A stretch of 64,000 bases of DNA from Streptomyces shenzhenensis. GTDB lineage: Bacteria > Actinomycetota > Actinomycetes > Streptomycetales > Streptomycetaceae. Positions 53,857-63,396 of this stretch are shown piece after piece (within the stretch, counting starts at the first letter, position 1; each line of letters starts with the position of its first letter). The notes beneath the pieces were generated by a model. It saw only the letters and a program-made list of their open reading frames with translations, was not told where the DNA came from and searched no databases. The stretch lies in NCBI RefSeq assembly GCF_021462265.1, contig NZ_JAJONF010000024.1:82282-146281 (forward strand), given 5' to 3'. Position numbers and translations under genes: made by a program.

Positions 53857-55299
53857 TCAGGCGCCGAGTTCGCGAACCGCCTGAGCGAACGCGTCACCGC
53901 GCTTGTTGTAGTTGGCGAACATGTCCATGGAGGCACAGGCGGGTGCCAACAGCACCGTGTCTCCGGCGACGGCGAGTCGCCGTGCCTCCCGGACCGCCGC
54001 GAGCATCGCCCCAGTGTCGGTCCGGTCGAGGTCGACGACCGGGACTTCGGGCGCGTGTCGCGCGAGGGCCTCGCGGATGAGGGCGCGATCGGCGCCGATG
54101 AGCACCACACCGCGAAGCCGCTTCGCCGACTTGGCGACCAGCTCGTCGAAGGTCGCGCCCTTCGCCAGCCCGCCCGCGATCCATACGATCGACTCATACG
54201 ACGCCAACGAGGCTTCCGCCGCGTGGGTGTTGGTGGCCTTGGAGTCGTCGACGTACGCGACCTGGTCCACGTCGGCGACGTGCGCGATGCGGTGGGCGTC
54301 CGGCGTGAAGGCCCGCAGCCCGTCCCGTACGGCCGTGGGGGGCACCCCGTAGGCGCGCGCGAGGGCCGCCGCGGCAAGGGCGTTGGCGATGTTGTGCGGG
54401 GCCGGCGGGTTGACGTCGGAGACCTCGGCCAGTTCCTGGGCGTTCTTGTGCCGGTTCTCGACGAAGGCGCGGTCGACCAGGATGCCGTCCACGACGCCGA
54501 GTTGGGACGGTCCCGGGGTGCCGAGGGTGAAGCCGACGGCCCGGCAGCCCTCCTCGACGTCGGCCCCGCGCACCAGTTCCTCGGTGAGCTTGTCGGCGAC
54601 GTTGTAGACGCAGGCGACCCGGTTGCCCTCGTAGACGCGGCCCTTGTCCTTGGCGTACGCCTCCATGGAGCCGTGCCAGTCGAGGTGGTCCGGGGCGACG
54701 TTCAGCACGGCCGCCGAGTGGGCGCGCAGCGAGGGCGCCCAGTGCAGCTGGTAGCTCGACAGCTCCACCGCGAGGACGTCGTACGCCTGGTCCTCGAGGA
54801 CCGCGTCGAGCAGGGAGACGCCGATGTTGCCGACCGCCGCCGTGCGCAGGCCCGCCGCCCGCAGGATCGACGCCAGCATCTGGACGGTGGTGGTCTTGCC
54901 GTTGGTGCCCGTGACGGCCAGCCAGGGGGCCGCGTCGGGGCCCCGGAGCCGCCAGGCCAGCTCGACGTCGCCCCAGATGTCGACACCGGCCGCGCGGGCC
55001 GCCTGGAACAGCGGCTTGTCCGGCTTCCAGCCCGGCGCGGTGACGATGAGTTCGGTGCCCTCCGGCAGGGTGCCCGCGGCCGAGCCGCTGACGGACGCGG
55101 TGTCACCGAGACGTACCGTGACGCCCAGCGCCTCCAGTTCGGCGGCCTGCTCACGCGCGCGTGCGTCGTCGCCGTCGTTGACGACCGTGACGATCGCCCC
55201 GCGCGCGTGCAGCACCTTGGCCGCCGGGACACCGGAGACGCCGAGCCCGGCGACGGTGACGTGCATGCCCTGGAAGTCCGGGGACACCGAGGAGGTCAC
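53857..55299 (-). CDS. murD: UDP-MurNAc-L-Ala:D-Glu ligase
   Basis: Adds D-glutamate to UDP-MurNAc-L-Ala. 480 aa with an N-terminal Rossmann-like domain (VTVAGLGVSGVPAAKVLHARG), the ATP loop AVTGTNGKTTTVQML, LNVAPDHLDWHGSMEAYAKDK and the C-terminal DSKATNTHA. The GTG at 55299 overlaps the mraY stop (GTGA); an ATG at 55314 is in frame. The preceding ligase, MurC, is not encoded in this window. Confidence 0.96.
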   Translation of the reverse strand: MTSSVSPDFQGMHVTVAGLGVSGVPAAKVLHARGAIVTVVNDGDDARAREQAAELEALGVTVRLGDTASVSGSAAGTLPEGTELIVTAPGWKPDKPLFQAARAAGVDIWGDVELAWRLRGPDAAPWLAVTGTNGKTTTVQMLASILRAAGLRTAAVGNIGVSLLDAVLEDQAYDVLAVELSSYQLHWAPSLRAHSAAVLNVAPDHLDWHGSMEAYAKDKGRVYEGNRVACVYNVADKLTEELVRGADVEEGCRAVGFTLGTPGPSQLGVVDGILVDRAFVENRHKNAQELAEVSDVNPPAPHNIANALAAAALARAYGVPPTAVRDGLRAFTPDAHRIAHVADVDQVAYVDDSKATNTHAAEASLASYESIVWIAGGLAKGATFDELVAKSAKRLRGVVLIGADRALIREALARHAPEVPVVDLDRTDTGAMLAAVREARRLAVAGDTVLLAPACASMDMFANYNKRGDAFAQAVRELGA

Positions 55300-56369
55300 T
55301 TGTCCGCTGCCCATCCTGCGTAGAAGAGGCCGAGTCCGACAATCACACAGATGCCCTGGATGATCCAGAAGCGGACCACCACGAGGACTTCGGACCAGCC
55401 TTTGAGTTCGAAGTGGTGCTGGAGCGGTGCCATCCGGAAGACGCGCTTGCCGGTGAGCCGGAAGGAGCCGACCTGGATGACGACCGACATCGTGATGAGG
55501 ACGAACAGGCCGCCCATGATGGCGACGAGGAGTTCGGTGCGGGACAGGATCGCCAGGCCCGTGAGGACACCGCCGAGCGCGAGCGAACCGGTGTCGCCCA
55601 TGAAGATCTTGGCAGGCGAGGTGTTCCACCACAGGAAGCCCAGGCAGGAACCCATCAGCGCGGAGGCGATGACCGCGAGGTCCAGCGGGTCGCGCACCTC
55701 GTAGCAGGCGTTGGGGTTGGTCAGGGTGATCGCGTTGGCGCAGGACTCCTGGAACTGCCAGACGCCGATGAACGTGTAGGCGCCGAAGACGAGCACGGAG
55801 GCGCCGGTGGCGAGGCCGTCCAGACCGTCGGTCAGGTTCACGCCGTTCGACATCGCGAGGATCATGAACAGCGCCCAGACCACGAACAGCACCGGGCCGA
55901 TCGACCAGCCGAAGTCCGTGATGAAGGACAGCTTCGTGGACGCCGGGGTGTTGCCGCGCGCGTCGGCGAACTGGAGCGAGAGCACCGCGAAGGCGATACC
56001 GACGATCAGCTGGCCGGCCATCTTCGCCTTGGCCCGCAGACCCAGCGAACGCCGCTTGACGATCTTGATGTAGTCGTCCAGGAAGCCGACCAGGCCCATC
56101 CCGCACATCAGGCCCAGTACCAGCAGGCCCGAGTAGGTCGGGGTGTAGCCGGTGATCACCTTGGACAGGAAGTAGGCGGCGACCGTCGAGAGTATGAAGG
56201 CGATACCGCCCATCGTCGGCGTACCGCGCTTGCTGGCGTGCTCGCGCGGGCCGTCGTCACGGATGTACTGGCCGTAGCCCTTGCGGGCGAGGAGCTTGAT
56301 CAGCAGCGGGGTACCGATCAGCGTCAGGAAGAGACCGATGACGCCCGAGAAAAGGATCTGCTTCATCAT
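55296..56369 (-). CDS. mraY: Phospho-MurNAc-pentapeptide translocase
   Basis: Transfers phospho-MurNAc-pentapeptide to undecaprenyl phosphate to form lipid I. 357 aa, ten helices. Catalytic/Mg residues include Asp98-Asp99 (GFLDDYIKIVK), SNGVNLTDGLDGLA, AKIFMGDTGSLALGG and MAPLQHHFELKGW. The ATG at 56369 overlaps the murF stop (ATGA). Confidence 0.98.
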   Translation of the reverse strand: MMKQILFSGVIGLFLTLIGTPLLIKLLARKGYGQYIRDDGPREHASKRGTPTMGGIAFILSTVAAYFLSKVITGYTPTYSGLLVLGLMCGMGLVGFLDDYIKIVKRRSLGLRAKAKMAGQLIVGIAFAVLSLQFADARGNTPASTKLSFITDFGWSIGPVLFVVWALFMILAMSNGVNLTDGLDGLATGASVLVFGAYTFIGVWQFQESCANAITLTNPNACYEVRDPLDLAVIASALMGSCLGFLWWNTSPAKIFMGDTGSLALGGVLTGLAILSRTELLVAIMGGLFVLITMSVVIQVGSFRLTGKRVFRMAPLQHHFELKGWSEVLVVVRFWIIQGICVIVGLGLFYAGWAADK

Positions 56370-57778
56370 CGGGCATCAACACCCTCGGCACCGGCCTCGA
56401 GGAGCGCCTGCGCAACGCTCTCCAGCCCCACCGACCGTGACGCCTTCACGAGTACGACGTCCCCCGGGCGCAACTCGCTGCGCAACAGGTCGATCGCCGC
56501 CTGTGCGTCGGACACGTGCACCGACTCCTCACCCCACGAACCCTCGTTGTATGCGCCCAGTTGCAGCCAGGAGGCTTCCACGCCCCCGACAGCGACGAGC
56601 TTGCCGACATTGAGCCGGACGGCAAGCCGTCCGACCGCGTCGTGCTCGGCGAGCGCCTCGTCCCCGAGCTCGGCCATCTTGCCGAGCACCGCCCACGTGC
56701 GGCGCCCCTTGCCCATGGCCGCGAGCGCGCGCAGCGCGGCTCGCATGGACTCGGGGTTGGCGTTGTAGGCGTCGTTGACGATGGTCACGCCGTCCGGGCG
56801 CTCGGTGACCTCCATACGCCAGCGGGAGAGGGAGCCCGCCTCGGAGAGCGCGAGGGCGATCTCTTCCGCGGACATGCCCAGCTCATGGGCGACGGCGGCC
56901 GCGGCGAGCGCGTTCGACACGTGGTGCTCACCGTACAGGCGCATGGTCACATCGCTTGCACCGGAGGGTGTGTGAAGGCTGAACGCGGGCTGTCCCGTGT
57001 CCGTGAGTCGTACGTTCTCGGCCCGTACGTCCGCTTCGGCCGACTCTCCGAAAAGGACCACCTTCGCCTTGGTACGGGAGGCCATGGCCCGCACCAACGG
57101 GTCGTCCGCGTTGAGGATCGCGGCGCCGCCGTCCTCGGCCGCGGGCAGCGCCTCCACCAACTCACCCTTCGCCTGGGCGATCTGCTCCCGGCCGCCGAAC
57201 TCGCCGATGTGGGCGGTGCCGACGTTGAGGACCAGGCCGATCCTCGGGGGCGTCAGATCGGTCAGGTAGCGGATGTGGCCGATGCCGCGGGCGCCCATCT
57301 CCAGCACCAGGAACTTCGTCTCCTCGGTGGCGGACAGGGCGGTCAGCGGCAGCCCGATCTCGTTGTTGAGCGAGCCGGGCGTGAACACGGTCGGCGCCTT
57401 GGTGCGCAGCACCTGGGCGATCAGGTCCTTGGTACTGGTCTTGCCGGCCGAGCCGGTCAGCGCCACGAGGGTCGCGCCGAGCCGTCGTACGACATGACGC
57501 GCGAGGGCGCCGAGGGCGGTCTGGACGTCGTCCACGACGATCGCGGGCACGCCGACGGGGCGCGACGCCAGTACGGCGACCGCGCCCTGCTCGACGACCT
57601 GGGCGGCGAAGTCGTGGCCGTCCACGCGCTCGCCCACGAAGGCGGCGAACAGACTGCCCGGCCCCGCCTCGCGGGAGTCCCGGACGACCTCGCCGGTGAC
57701 CAGGACGGACGGATCCGGTATGTCGTGCGTCTGCCCGCCGACGACTGCTGCGATCTCGGCGAGAGAGAGGGCGATCAC
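56366..57778 (-). CDS. murF: UDP-MurNAc-tripeptide:D-Ala-D-Ala ligase
   Basis: Adds D-Ala-D-Ala to UDP-MurNAc-tripeptide. 470 aa with the Mur N-terminal domain (DSREAGPGSLFAAFVGERVDGHDF), the P-loop ALTGSAGKTSTKDLI, EMGARGIGHI and NDAYNANPESM in the C-terminal part. GTG start at 57778, 28 nt after murE. Confidence 0.97.
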   Translation of the reverse strand: MIALSLAEIAAVVGGQTHDIPDPSVLVTGEVVRDSREAGPGSLFAAFVGERVDGHDFAAQVVEQGAVAVLASRPVGVPAIVVDDVQTALGALARHVVRRLGATLVALTGSAGKTSTKDLIAQVLRTKAPTVFTPGSLNNEIGLPLTALSATEETKFLVLEMGARGIGHIRYLTDLTPPRIGLVLNVGTAHIGEFGGREQIAQAKGELVEALPAAEDGGAAILNADDPLVRAMASRTKAKVVLFGESAEADVRAENVRLTDTGQPAFSLHTPSGASDVTMRLYGEHHVSNALAAAAVAHELGMSAEEIALALSEAGSLSRWRMEVTERPDGVTIVNDAYNANPESMRAALRALAAMGKGRRTWAVLGKMAELGDEALAEHDAVGRLAVRLNVGKLVAVGGVEASWLQLGAYNEGSWGEESVHVSDAQAAIDLLRSELRPGDVVLVKASRSVGLESVAQALLEAGAEGVDAR

Positions 57779-57806
57779 AAGTTCATCCCCTGGGTCTTCT
57801 GGATTT

Positions 57807-59471
57807 TCATCCCTGGGTTTTCTGGATGGCTTCGCGGAGGACCTGACGGTCGTCGAAGGGACGGATCACGCCGGCGACGTCCTGGCCCTGTTCGTGGCCC
57901 TTGCCGGCGACCAGCACGGTGTCGCCCGGGTGCGCGCGGGCGACGGCGGCCTCGATCGCGGCGGCCCGGTCCTCGAAGAGGAGCACCTCGCCGCGCTCGT
58001 GGACGGGCACCGAGGCGGCGCCTTCCAGCATGGTCGCGAGGATGGCGAGGGGATCCTCGGAGCGGGGGTTGTCGGAGGTCAGTACGGCGATGTCGGCGAG
58101 CCGGGCCGCGGCGGCGCCCATCGGGGCGCGCTTGGTCCGGTCGCGGTCGCCGCCGCAGCCGAGGACGATGAGCAGCCGGCCCTTGGTGACCTTGCGCAGG
58201 GCCCTGAGGACCGACTCGACGGCGTCCGTCTTGTGGGCGTAGTCCACGACCGCGAGGTAGAGCTGTCCGGCGTCCACGCGCTCCAGGCGGCCCGGCACGC
58301 CCGGCACGGCGGCGATGCCGTCGGCGGCGGTCTGCGGGTCGAGGCCGGCGGTGGCGAGGGCGACGATCGCGGCGAGGGTGTTGGCCACGTTGAAGGGGCC
58401 CGGCAGCGGCGACTTGGCGGCGATCCGGACGCCCTCGGGCCCGATGACGGTGAACGTCGAGTCCATCGGGCCGATGTGCACGTCGGCGGCCCGCCAGTCG
58501 GCGTCCGGGTGGCCCTCGGCGGAGTAGGTGACGACGGGTACGGAGGCCTCCCGGACGAGCCGGCGGCCGTACTCGTCGTCGACGTTGACCACGCCCCGCC
58601 TGCTGCGTTCCGGGGTGAACAGCTGCGCCTTGGCCCGGAAGTAGTCCTCCATGCCGGAGTGGAACTCCATGTGCTCCGGGCTGAGGTTGGTGAAGACGGC
58701 GATGTCGAAGACGCAGCCGTCGACCCGGCCGAGGACCAGGGCGTGGCTGGAGACCTCCATGGCGACCGCCTCGACCCCGCGCTCGCGCATCACGGCGAAC
58801 AGGGCCTGGAGGTCGGTGGCCTCGGGGGTGGTGCGCTCGGACTTGATGCGCTCCTCGCCGATGCGCGTCTCGACCGTGCCGATCAGGCCGGTGCTGCGCG
58901 TGCCCTTCAGACCGCCCTCGACCAGGTAGGCCGTGGTGGTCTTGCCCGAGGTGCCGGTGATGCCGATCTGGAGCAGGTCGCGGCCCGGCCGGCCGTAGAT
59001 GGTGGCCGCGAGCTCGCCCATCCGCGCGCGCGGGTCGTCGGCCACCAGGACCGGCAGGCCGGTCGCGGCGGCGCGTTCGGCGCCCGTCGGGTCGGTCAGG
59101 ACGGCGACCGCGCCGAGCCCGGCGGCCTGGGCGACGAAGTCGGCGCCGTGCAGCCGGGCACCCGGCAGGGCGGCGTACAGGTCGCCGGGGCGGACCGCGC
59201 GCGAGTCATGGGTGATGCCCGTGACGTCGACTGCGCCTGTCGCGGGTTCCGGGGCGGCGGCACCCAGCTGATCGGCGAGCTCCGCGAGGGGTGTGGCGGA
59301 GTTCTGAACCGGCCTGGGCGGCCCCGGATGTGTCACGGAAGCGCCCTTCTGGGTGGTTTGGGACTGATCAGCGTGTGGCACGGCGGTGAGCGTACCGGGC
59401 GCACCCGCTTCGGAGCGAAGCGAGGGGCGCGGCATCCCGTGGTTCCCGGGATCGGGGGTGATCGTTGTCAC
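57807..59471 (-). CDS. murE: UDP-MurNAc-dipeptide:diaminopimelate ligase
   Basis: Adds diaminopimelate to the dipeptide precursor. 554 aa. The P-loop is GITGTSGKTTTAYLV, the EVSSHAL motif is present, and the DAP-specifying DNPRSEDP replaces the lysine-type motif. Streptomyces uses the LL isomer, which cannot be read from the sequence. An N-terminal extension of about 55 residues precedes the usual start; a later start near the internal VTHPGPPRP cannot be excluded. GTG at 59471 with AGGAACGAG upstream. Confidence 0.96.
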   Translation of the reverse strand: MTTITPDPGNHGMPRPSLRSEAGAPGTLTAVPHADQSQTTQKGASVTHPGPPRPVQNSATPLAELADQLGAAAPEPATGAVDVTGITHDSRAVRPGDLYAALPGARLHGADFVAQAAGLGAVAVLTDPTGAERAAATGLPVLVADDPRARMGELAATIYGRPGRDLLQIGITGTSGKTTTAYLVEGGLKGTRSTGLIGTVETRIGEERIKSERTTPEATDLQALFAVMRERGVEAVAMEVSSHALVLGRVDGCVFDIAVFTNLSPEHMEFHSGMEDYFRAKAQLFTPERSRRGVVNVDDEYGRRLVREASVPVVTYSAEGHPDADWRAADVHIGPMDSTFTVIGPEGVRIAAKSPLPGPFNVANTLAAIVALATAGLDPQTAADGIAAVPGVPGRLERVDAGQLYLAVVDYAHKTDAVESVLRALRKVTKGRLLIVLGCGGDRDRTKRAPMGAAAARLADIAVLTSDNPRSEDPLAILATMLEGAASVPVHERGEVLLFEDRAAAIEAAVARAHPGDTVLVAGKGHEQGQDVAGVIRPFDDRQVLREAIQKTQG

Positions 59472-59513
59472 GAACTCGTTCCTGGTGGTCTGTGCGAGGT
59501 GCTGAGGCGCTGA

Positions 59514-61514
59514 TCAGGGCTTGTAGTCGACGGGCAGACCGGCCGCCTTGGCGCCGGTCGGCGGGATCTGGAGGGTCTTGAGGGCGAACTCCATCACCTG
59601 CTTGTAGATGGGGCCGCAGATCTGGCCGCCGAAGTAGCTGCCGGCGGTGGCGTTCTGGATGGCGCAGTAGACGGTGATGCGGGGCTTGTCCGCGGGTGCG
59701 AAGCCGGCGAACGACGAGGTGTAGCCGCGGTATCTGCCGGTGGCCGGATCCACCCGGTTGGCGGTGCCGGTCTTGCCGGCGACGTTGTAGCCGGGGATGG
59801 CCGCCTTGGCGCCGGTGCCCTGCTCGTCGTCCACGACGGACTCCAGCATCTCGGCCAGGGTCTTCGCCGTCTTCGCACTGATCACACGGGTCTTCTTGGG
59901 CTGGGCGGCCGGGGTGTAGCGGCCGTCGGCGCCCTTGGTGCCGCGCACCAGGGTCGGCTCGACGCGGACCCCGCCGTTGGCGATGGTCGAGTAGACGGAG
60001 GCCGCCTGCATGGCGTTGATGGAGAAGCCCTGGCCGAAAGGAATCGTGTACTGCTGCGACGTCGACCACTTGTCCGGGGCGGCCAGGATGCCCTTGGTCT
60101 CGCCGGGGAAGCCGAGCCCTGAATAGCTGCCGATGCCGAACTTGCGCAGGTACGAGTAGAGGACCCGGTTGGCCTGTTCCTGGGTCTTGCCGAGCTGGCC
60201 GGCGGCCAGGATGGTGCCGATGTTGCTGGACTTGGCGAGCACGCCGTTGAGCGTGAGGTACCAGGTGGCGTGGTCGACGTCGTCCTTGAAGAGCCGGTCG
60301 CCGCGGTGCAGCCGGTTGGGCACCACCACGTGCGTGAGCGGGGTGGCGGCGTTCTGCTCCAGCACGGCCGCCATCGACATCACCTTGGCCGTGGAGCCGG
60401 GCTCGTAGGCGTCCTGGAGGGCCGCGTTGCCCAGGTCGGCGGCGTCGGCCGACGCCAGGTCGTTCGGGTCGAAGCCGGGCGAGTTGGCCATGGCCAGGAC
60501 CTGCCCGGTCTGCGTGTCCTGGACGACCACGTACCCGCGGTCGGCCCTGGACTGCTTGACCTGCTCGGTGATGGCGTTCTGCGCGGCCCACTGGATGTCG
60601 CGGTCGATGGTCAGCTCGACGTCGGAGCCGGCCACGGCCGGGGTCTCGGTGGAGCCCGCGGTGGGCACCTCGCGGCCGCCGGACTGGGCGTAGCGGATCT
60701 TGCCGTCCTTGCCGGTGAGCTTCTTGTCCAGCTGCGACTCGATGCCGCCGCCGCCCCTGCCGTCGGCGTTGACCCAGCCCAGTATCCCGGCGGCCAGGTC
60801 GCCGTTCGGGTAGACCCGCTGGCTGCTGGGGTCGGCGAAGACACCGGCCAGCACGTTGACGGTGCTGTGGTCGGTCCCGGTTTTGGCGGTCAGCGCGGCC
60901 TTCAGGTCCTTGATCTGCTTCCAGACCTGCGGGGTCTGCCGGGTGGCGAGCCGGACGTAGCGCAGCTCCTTGTTCGCGGGCCGCAGCAGCTTGACGAGGT
61001 CGGCCTGGTTCCTGCCGAGGATCGGGGCGAGCAGCGCGGCGGCCTGCTCGGGTCCGTCGTCCACCTTGAGCTGCTTGCTGGTGAACATCGTGGGGTCGGC
61101 GGTGATGTCGTACGCGTCCTCGCTGATCGCCAGCGCCACGCCGTTGCGGTCGGTGATCCCGCCGCGCTCGGCGGCCAGGGTGTGCACGACGTACCGGTTC
61201 TGCTCGGCCTTCGCCGCGTACGCGCTGGCGTCGACGGCCTGGACCTGGAGCAGGCGCCCGACGAAGACCGTCAGCACCAGGGTCAGGGCGAGGCCGACCA
61301 TGCGCAGCCGGGGGCGGGGGCTGCCGAGACGCAGGGCAGGCGCGGCCGCGGGGCGCGGGGCGCCGGGACGGCGGACGGGGCGGGCGCCTGGGCCGGGGCC
61401 GGGCTGCCGCCGGACGGCGCCTTTGGGGTCCCGGGGGCGGGGCGGCTTGGGAGGGCCGGGCACACGGCGGCGCGGCGATCGCCTTTCTCCAGAAGTGTCT
61501 GGCACTTCCGTCAC
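59514..61514 (-). CDS. ftsI: Septal transpeptidase FtsI (PBP3)
   Basis: Class B penicillin-binding protein that crosslinks septal peptidoglycan. 666 aa: about 70 cytoplasmic Pro/Arg-rich residues, one helix (72-90), the PBP dimer domain, then the transpeptidase domain with S374-T-A-K377, S429-S-N431 and K581-T-G583. It has no PASTA domain. The GTG at 61514 overlaps the ftsL stop (GTGA). Confidence 0.96.
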   Translation of the reverse strand: MTEVPDTSGERRSPRRRVPGPPKPPRPRDPKGAVRRQPGPGPGARPVRRPGAPRPAAAPALRLGSPRPRLRMVGLALTLVLTVFVGRLLQVQAVDASAYAAKAEQNRYVVHTLAAERGGITDRNGVALAISEDAYDITADPTMFTSKQLKVDDGPEQAAALLAPILGRNQADLVKLLRPANKELRYVRLATRQTPQVWKQIKDLKAALTAKTGTDHSTVNVLAGVFADPSSQRVYPNGDLAAGILGWVNADGRGGGGIESQLDKKLTGKDGKIRYAQSGGREVPTAGSTETPAVAGSDVELTIDRDIQWAAQNAITEQVKQSRADRGYVVVQDTQTGQVLAMANSPGFDPNDLASADAADLGNAALQDAYEPGSTAKVMSMAAVLEQNAATPLTHVVVPNRLHRGDRLFKDDVDHATWYLTLNGVLAKSSNIGTILAAGQLGKTQEQANRVLYSYLRKFGIGSYSGLGFPGETKGILAAPDKWSTSQQYTIPFGQGFSINAMQAASVYSTIANGGVRVEPTLVRGTKGADGRYTPAAQPKKTRVISAKTAKTLAEMLESVVDDEQGTGAKAAIPGYNVAGKTGTANRVDPATGRYRGYTSSFAGFAPADKPRITVYCAIQNATAGSYFGGQICGPIYKQVMEFALKTLQIPPTGAKAAGLPVDYKP

Positions 61515-62041
61515 CTGCCGGGGGTCGGGGTCGGGGACGTCACGGGGGTGGCACCGGGGGCCGGCGTGGAGGCCGCCGCCGGGGTGATCACCGGCACGGA
61601 GGCAGTGGGCGCCGGCGCGCCTGCGGACGGTGTGCCGAGGGCCTCGGGGGCGAGGGGCACGGTCGTCTGCCGGAGGGCGGCGGGGCTGGGGACGCCCTTG
61701 ACGGTGCCGTCCGGGTCGAGGAAGGCCGGGTCGCCGCCGGGGACCATGCCGAGCTCGCGGGCGCGGCGCTGGAGGGCGTCCGGGGCGGAGTAGGCGTCGA
61801 TGTCCCGCTGCAGGGCCTGTTCCTCGTCGGTCAGGTTCTTGGTCTGCTTCTGCAGGTCGTCGAGTTGGAACGAGCCCTCACTGAGCGCCGAGTTCAGCAC
61901 CAGCAGACCGATCAGGCCGCCGCCGAGGAGCAGGACGACGAGCAGGACGAACGGGGTGCGGGCGGCCTGGTTGGCTTGGCCGCCCGGAAGGAGCCGGGCG
62001 AGCCGGGCGGCCCGCCCGCGCAGCTCGGGTTTCCTACTCAC
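61511..62041 (-). CDS. ftsL: Divisome protein FtsL
   Basis: 176 aa bitopic protein. The basic cytoplasmic segment is followed by the helix FVLLVVLLLGGGLIGLLVLN (residues 31-50), a leucine-zipper-like coiled coil (GSFQLDDLQKQTKNLTDEEQALQRDIDAYSAPDALQRRARELGM), and a Pro/Ala/Thr-rich extracytoplasmic tail of about 65 residues. FtsL with DivIC activates FtsW-FtsI. GTG start at 62041 with GGAGGACAC in front. Assignment rests on topology plus position between rsmH and ftsI. Confidence 0.9.
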   Translation of the reverse strand: MSRKPELRGRAARLARLLPGGQANQAARTPFVLLVVLLLGGGLIGLLVLNSALSEGSFQLDDLQKQTKNLTDEEQALQRDIDAYSAPDALQRRARELGMVPGGDPAFLDPDGTVKGVPSPAALRQTTVPLAPEALGTPSAGAPAPTASVPVITPAAASTPAPGATPVTSPTPTPGR

Positions 62042-62074
62042 GTGTCCTCCGGTGGGTCCGGAAACCCCGCTGGC

Positions 62075-63031
62075 TCACTCGGCTTCCTCCCTGATGCGCT
62101 GGGCTCCCCGAAGACGTGCCGGCGCGGCCCTGCGGTTCTCGGCGACCTCTTCCTCGGTGGGAAGTTCGGCACCGCGCGTGAGCAGCTTGAGCCGGGGCTG
62201 GTACTGCTCGGGCACGACCGGCAGCCCGGGCGGCGCGGTGGTGGCGGCGCCGGCCGCGAACACCTGCTTGACCAGACGGTCTTCGAGCGAGTGGTACGAC
62301 AGTACGGCGATCCGGCCGCCGACCGCGAGGGCCTTCACGGCGGCCGGGATCGCCCTCTCCAGGACCGCCAGTTCACCGTTGACCTCGATGCGCAGCGCCT
62401 GGAAGGTGCGCTTGGCCGGGTTGCCGCCGGTGCGCTTGGCGGCCTGCGGCAGCGCGTTGCGGATCAGCTCCACGAGCCGGGCGCTGTTGCTGAACGGCTC
62501 CTTCTCACGCTCCCGGACGATCGCCGAGACGATCCGCTTGGCCTGTTTCTCCTCGCCGTACGCGTACAGGATCCGGACGAGCTCGCCGGCCGGGTAGGTG
62601 TTGAGGACGTCGGCGGCGCTGATGCCGGTCGTCTGGTCCATGCGCATGTCCAGGGGCGCGTCCTGGGCGTAGGCGAAGCCCCGGTCGGCCTCGTCGAGTT
62701 GCATGGAGGAGACGCCGAGGTCGAAGAGCACACCCTGCACGCGCGCGATGCCGAGGCGTTCGAGTACGCCGGGAAGCTCGTCGTAGACGGCGTGCACCAG
62801 GGTGGCGCGCTCACCGAAGGGGGCGAGCCGCTCGCCGGACAGCCGCAGGGCCTCCTTGTCGCGGTCGAGGGCGACCAGGCGGGCCTCGGGGAAGCGGGTC
62901 AGCAGCGCCTCGCTGTGGCCGCCGAGGCCGAGGGTGCAGTCGACGACCACGCTGCCCGGCCGCTCCAGGGCGGGTGCCAGCAGATCCAGGCACCGCTGCA
63001 GCATCACCGGGACGTGTCGACTCTGGCTCAA
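62075..63031 (-). CDS. rsmH: 16S rRNA m4C1402 methyltransferase
   Basis: RsmH (MraW) N4-methylates C1402 of 16S rRNA using SAM. 318 aa with HVPVMLQRCLDLLAP, the SAM loop VDCTLGLGGHSEALL, FDLGVSSMQLDEADRGF, RTFQALRIEVNGEL and SYHSLEDRLVKQVF. It starts at a TTG (63031) with GAGAGG 5 nt upstream. It is the first gene of the dcw cluster, and no mraZ precedes it. Confidence 0.97.
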   Translation of the reverse strand: MSQSRHVPVMLQRCLDLLAPALERPGSVVVDCTLGLGGHSEALLTRFPEARLVALDRDKEALRLSGERLAPFGERATLVHAVYDELPGVLERLGIARVQGVLFDLGVSSMQLDEADRGFAYAQDAPLDMRMDQTTGISAADVLNTYPAGELVRILYAYGEEKQAKRIVSAIVREREKEPFSNSARLVELIRNALPQAAKRTGGNPAKRTFQALRIEVNGELAVLERAIPAAVKALAVGGRIAVLSYHSLEDRLVKQVFAAGAATTAPPGLPVVPEQYQPRLKLLTRGAELPTEEEVAENRRAAPARLRGAQRIREEAE

Positions 63032-63396
63032 GGGGGCCTCTCAGTTCCGGTCAGTTCCGGCAACGGGGACGCACCGCCGGGTCCCCGCCCGCTCGGTACG
63101 CGCGCCGCGCACGTGGGGAGACGGCCCGGGCGCGGTGCCGGGGTCTCCGGGGGATTTCACCAGCGGGGAGAGCCTCGCCTCCCGCTTCGCGTCACTTTAG
63201 TCCACCGTGTCGCGCGGTCAATCAACCGGCCTGCGCGGCGCGTACGGCGGCCCGACCACGGCGGGGATTGACCGGTAATCATCCGTTCGGCTGCGTTTTG
63301 CCATCCCTGTGGATTAGCTCACAACAAGCCACGATGACGTTCTTTGTCGCCTCTCACAGGAGGCCGTGACCGCCCTTGACCAGTAACGTCATGACT
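63032..63396. other. Divergent intergenic region between rsmH and the carbonic anhydrase gene
   Basis: 365 bp without a full gene. It contains a candidate rsmH promoter and a 6-codon ORF (GTG 63366 to TAA 63386) directly behind a perfect AGGAGG at 63358-63363 and 4 nt ahead of an ATG at 63391. No MraZ-box-like repeats and no mraZ are visible. Confidence 0.6.
63194..63221 (-). promoter_or_regulatory. Candidate promoter of the dcw cluster
   Basis: On the minus strand TTGACC (63221-63216) and TAAAGT (63199-63194) are separated by 16 bp, a fair match to the housekeeping sigma consensus. The 5' untranslated leader to rsmH would be about 155 nt. A GTGTC (63207-63211), the WhiA core on the other strand, falls inside the spacer. 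Confidence 0.45.
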
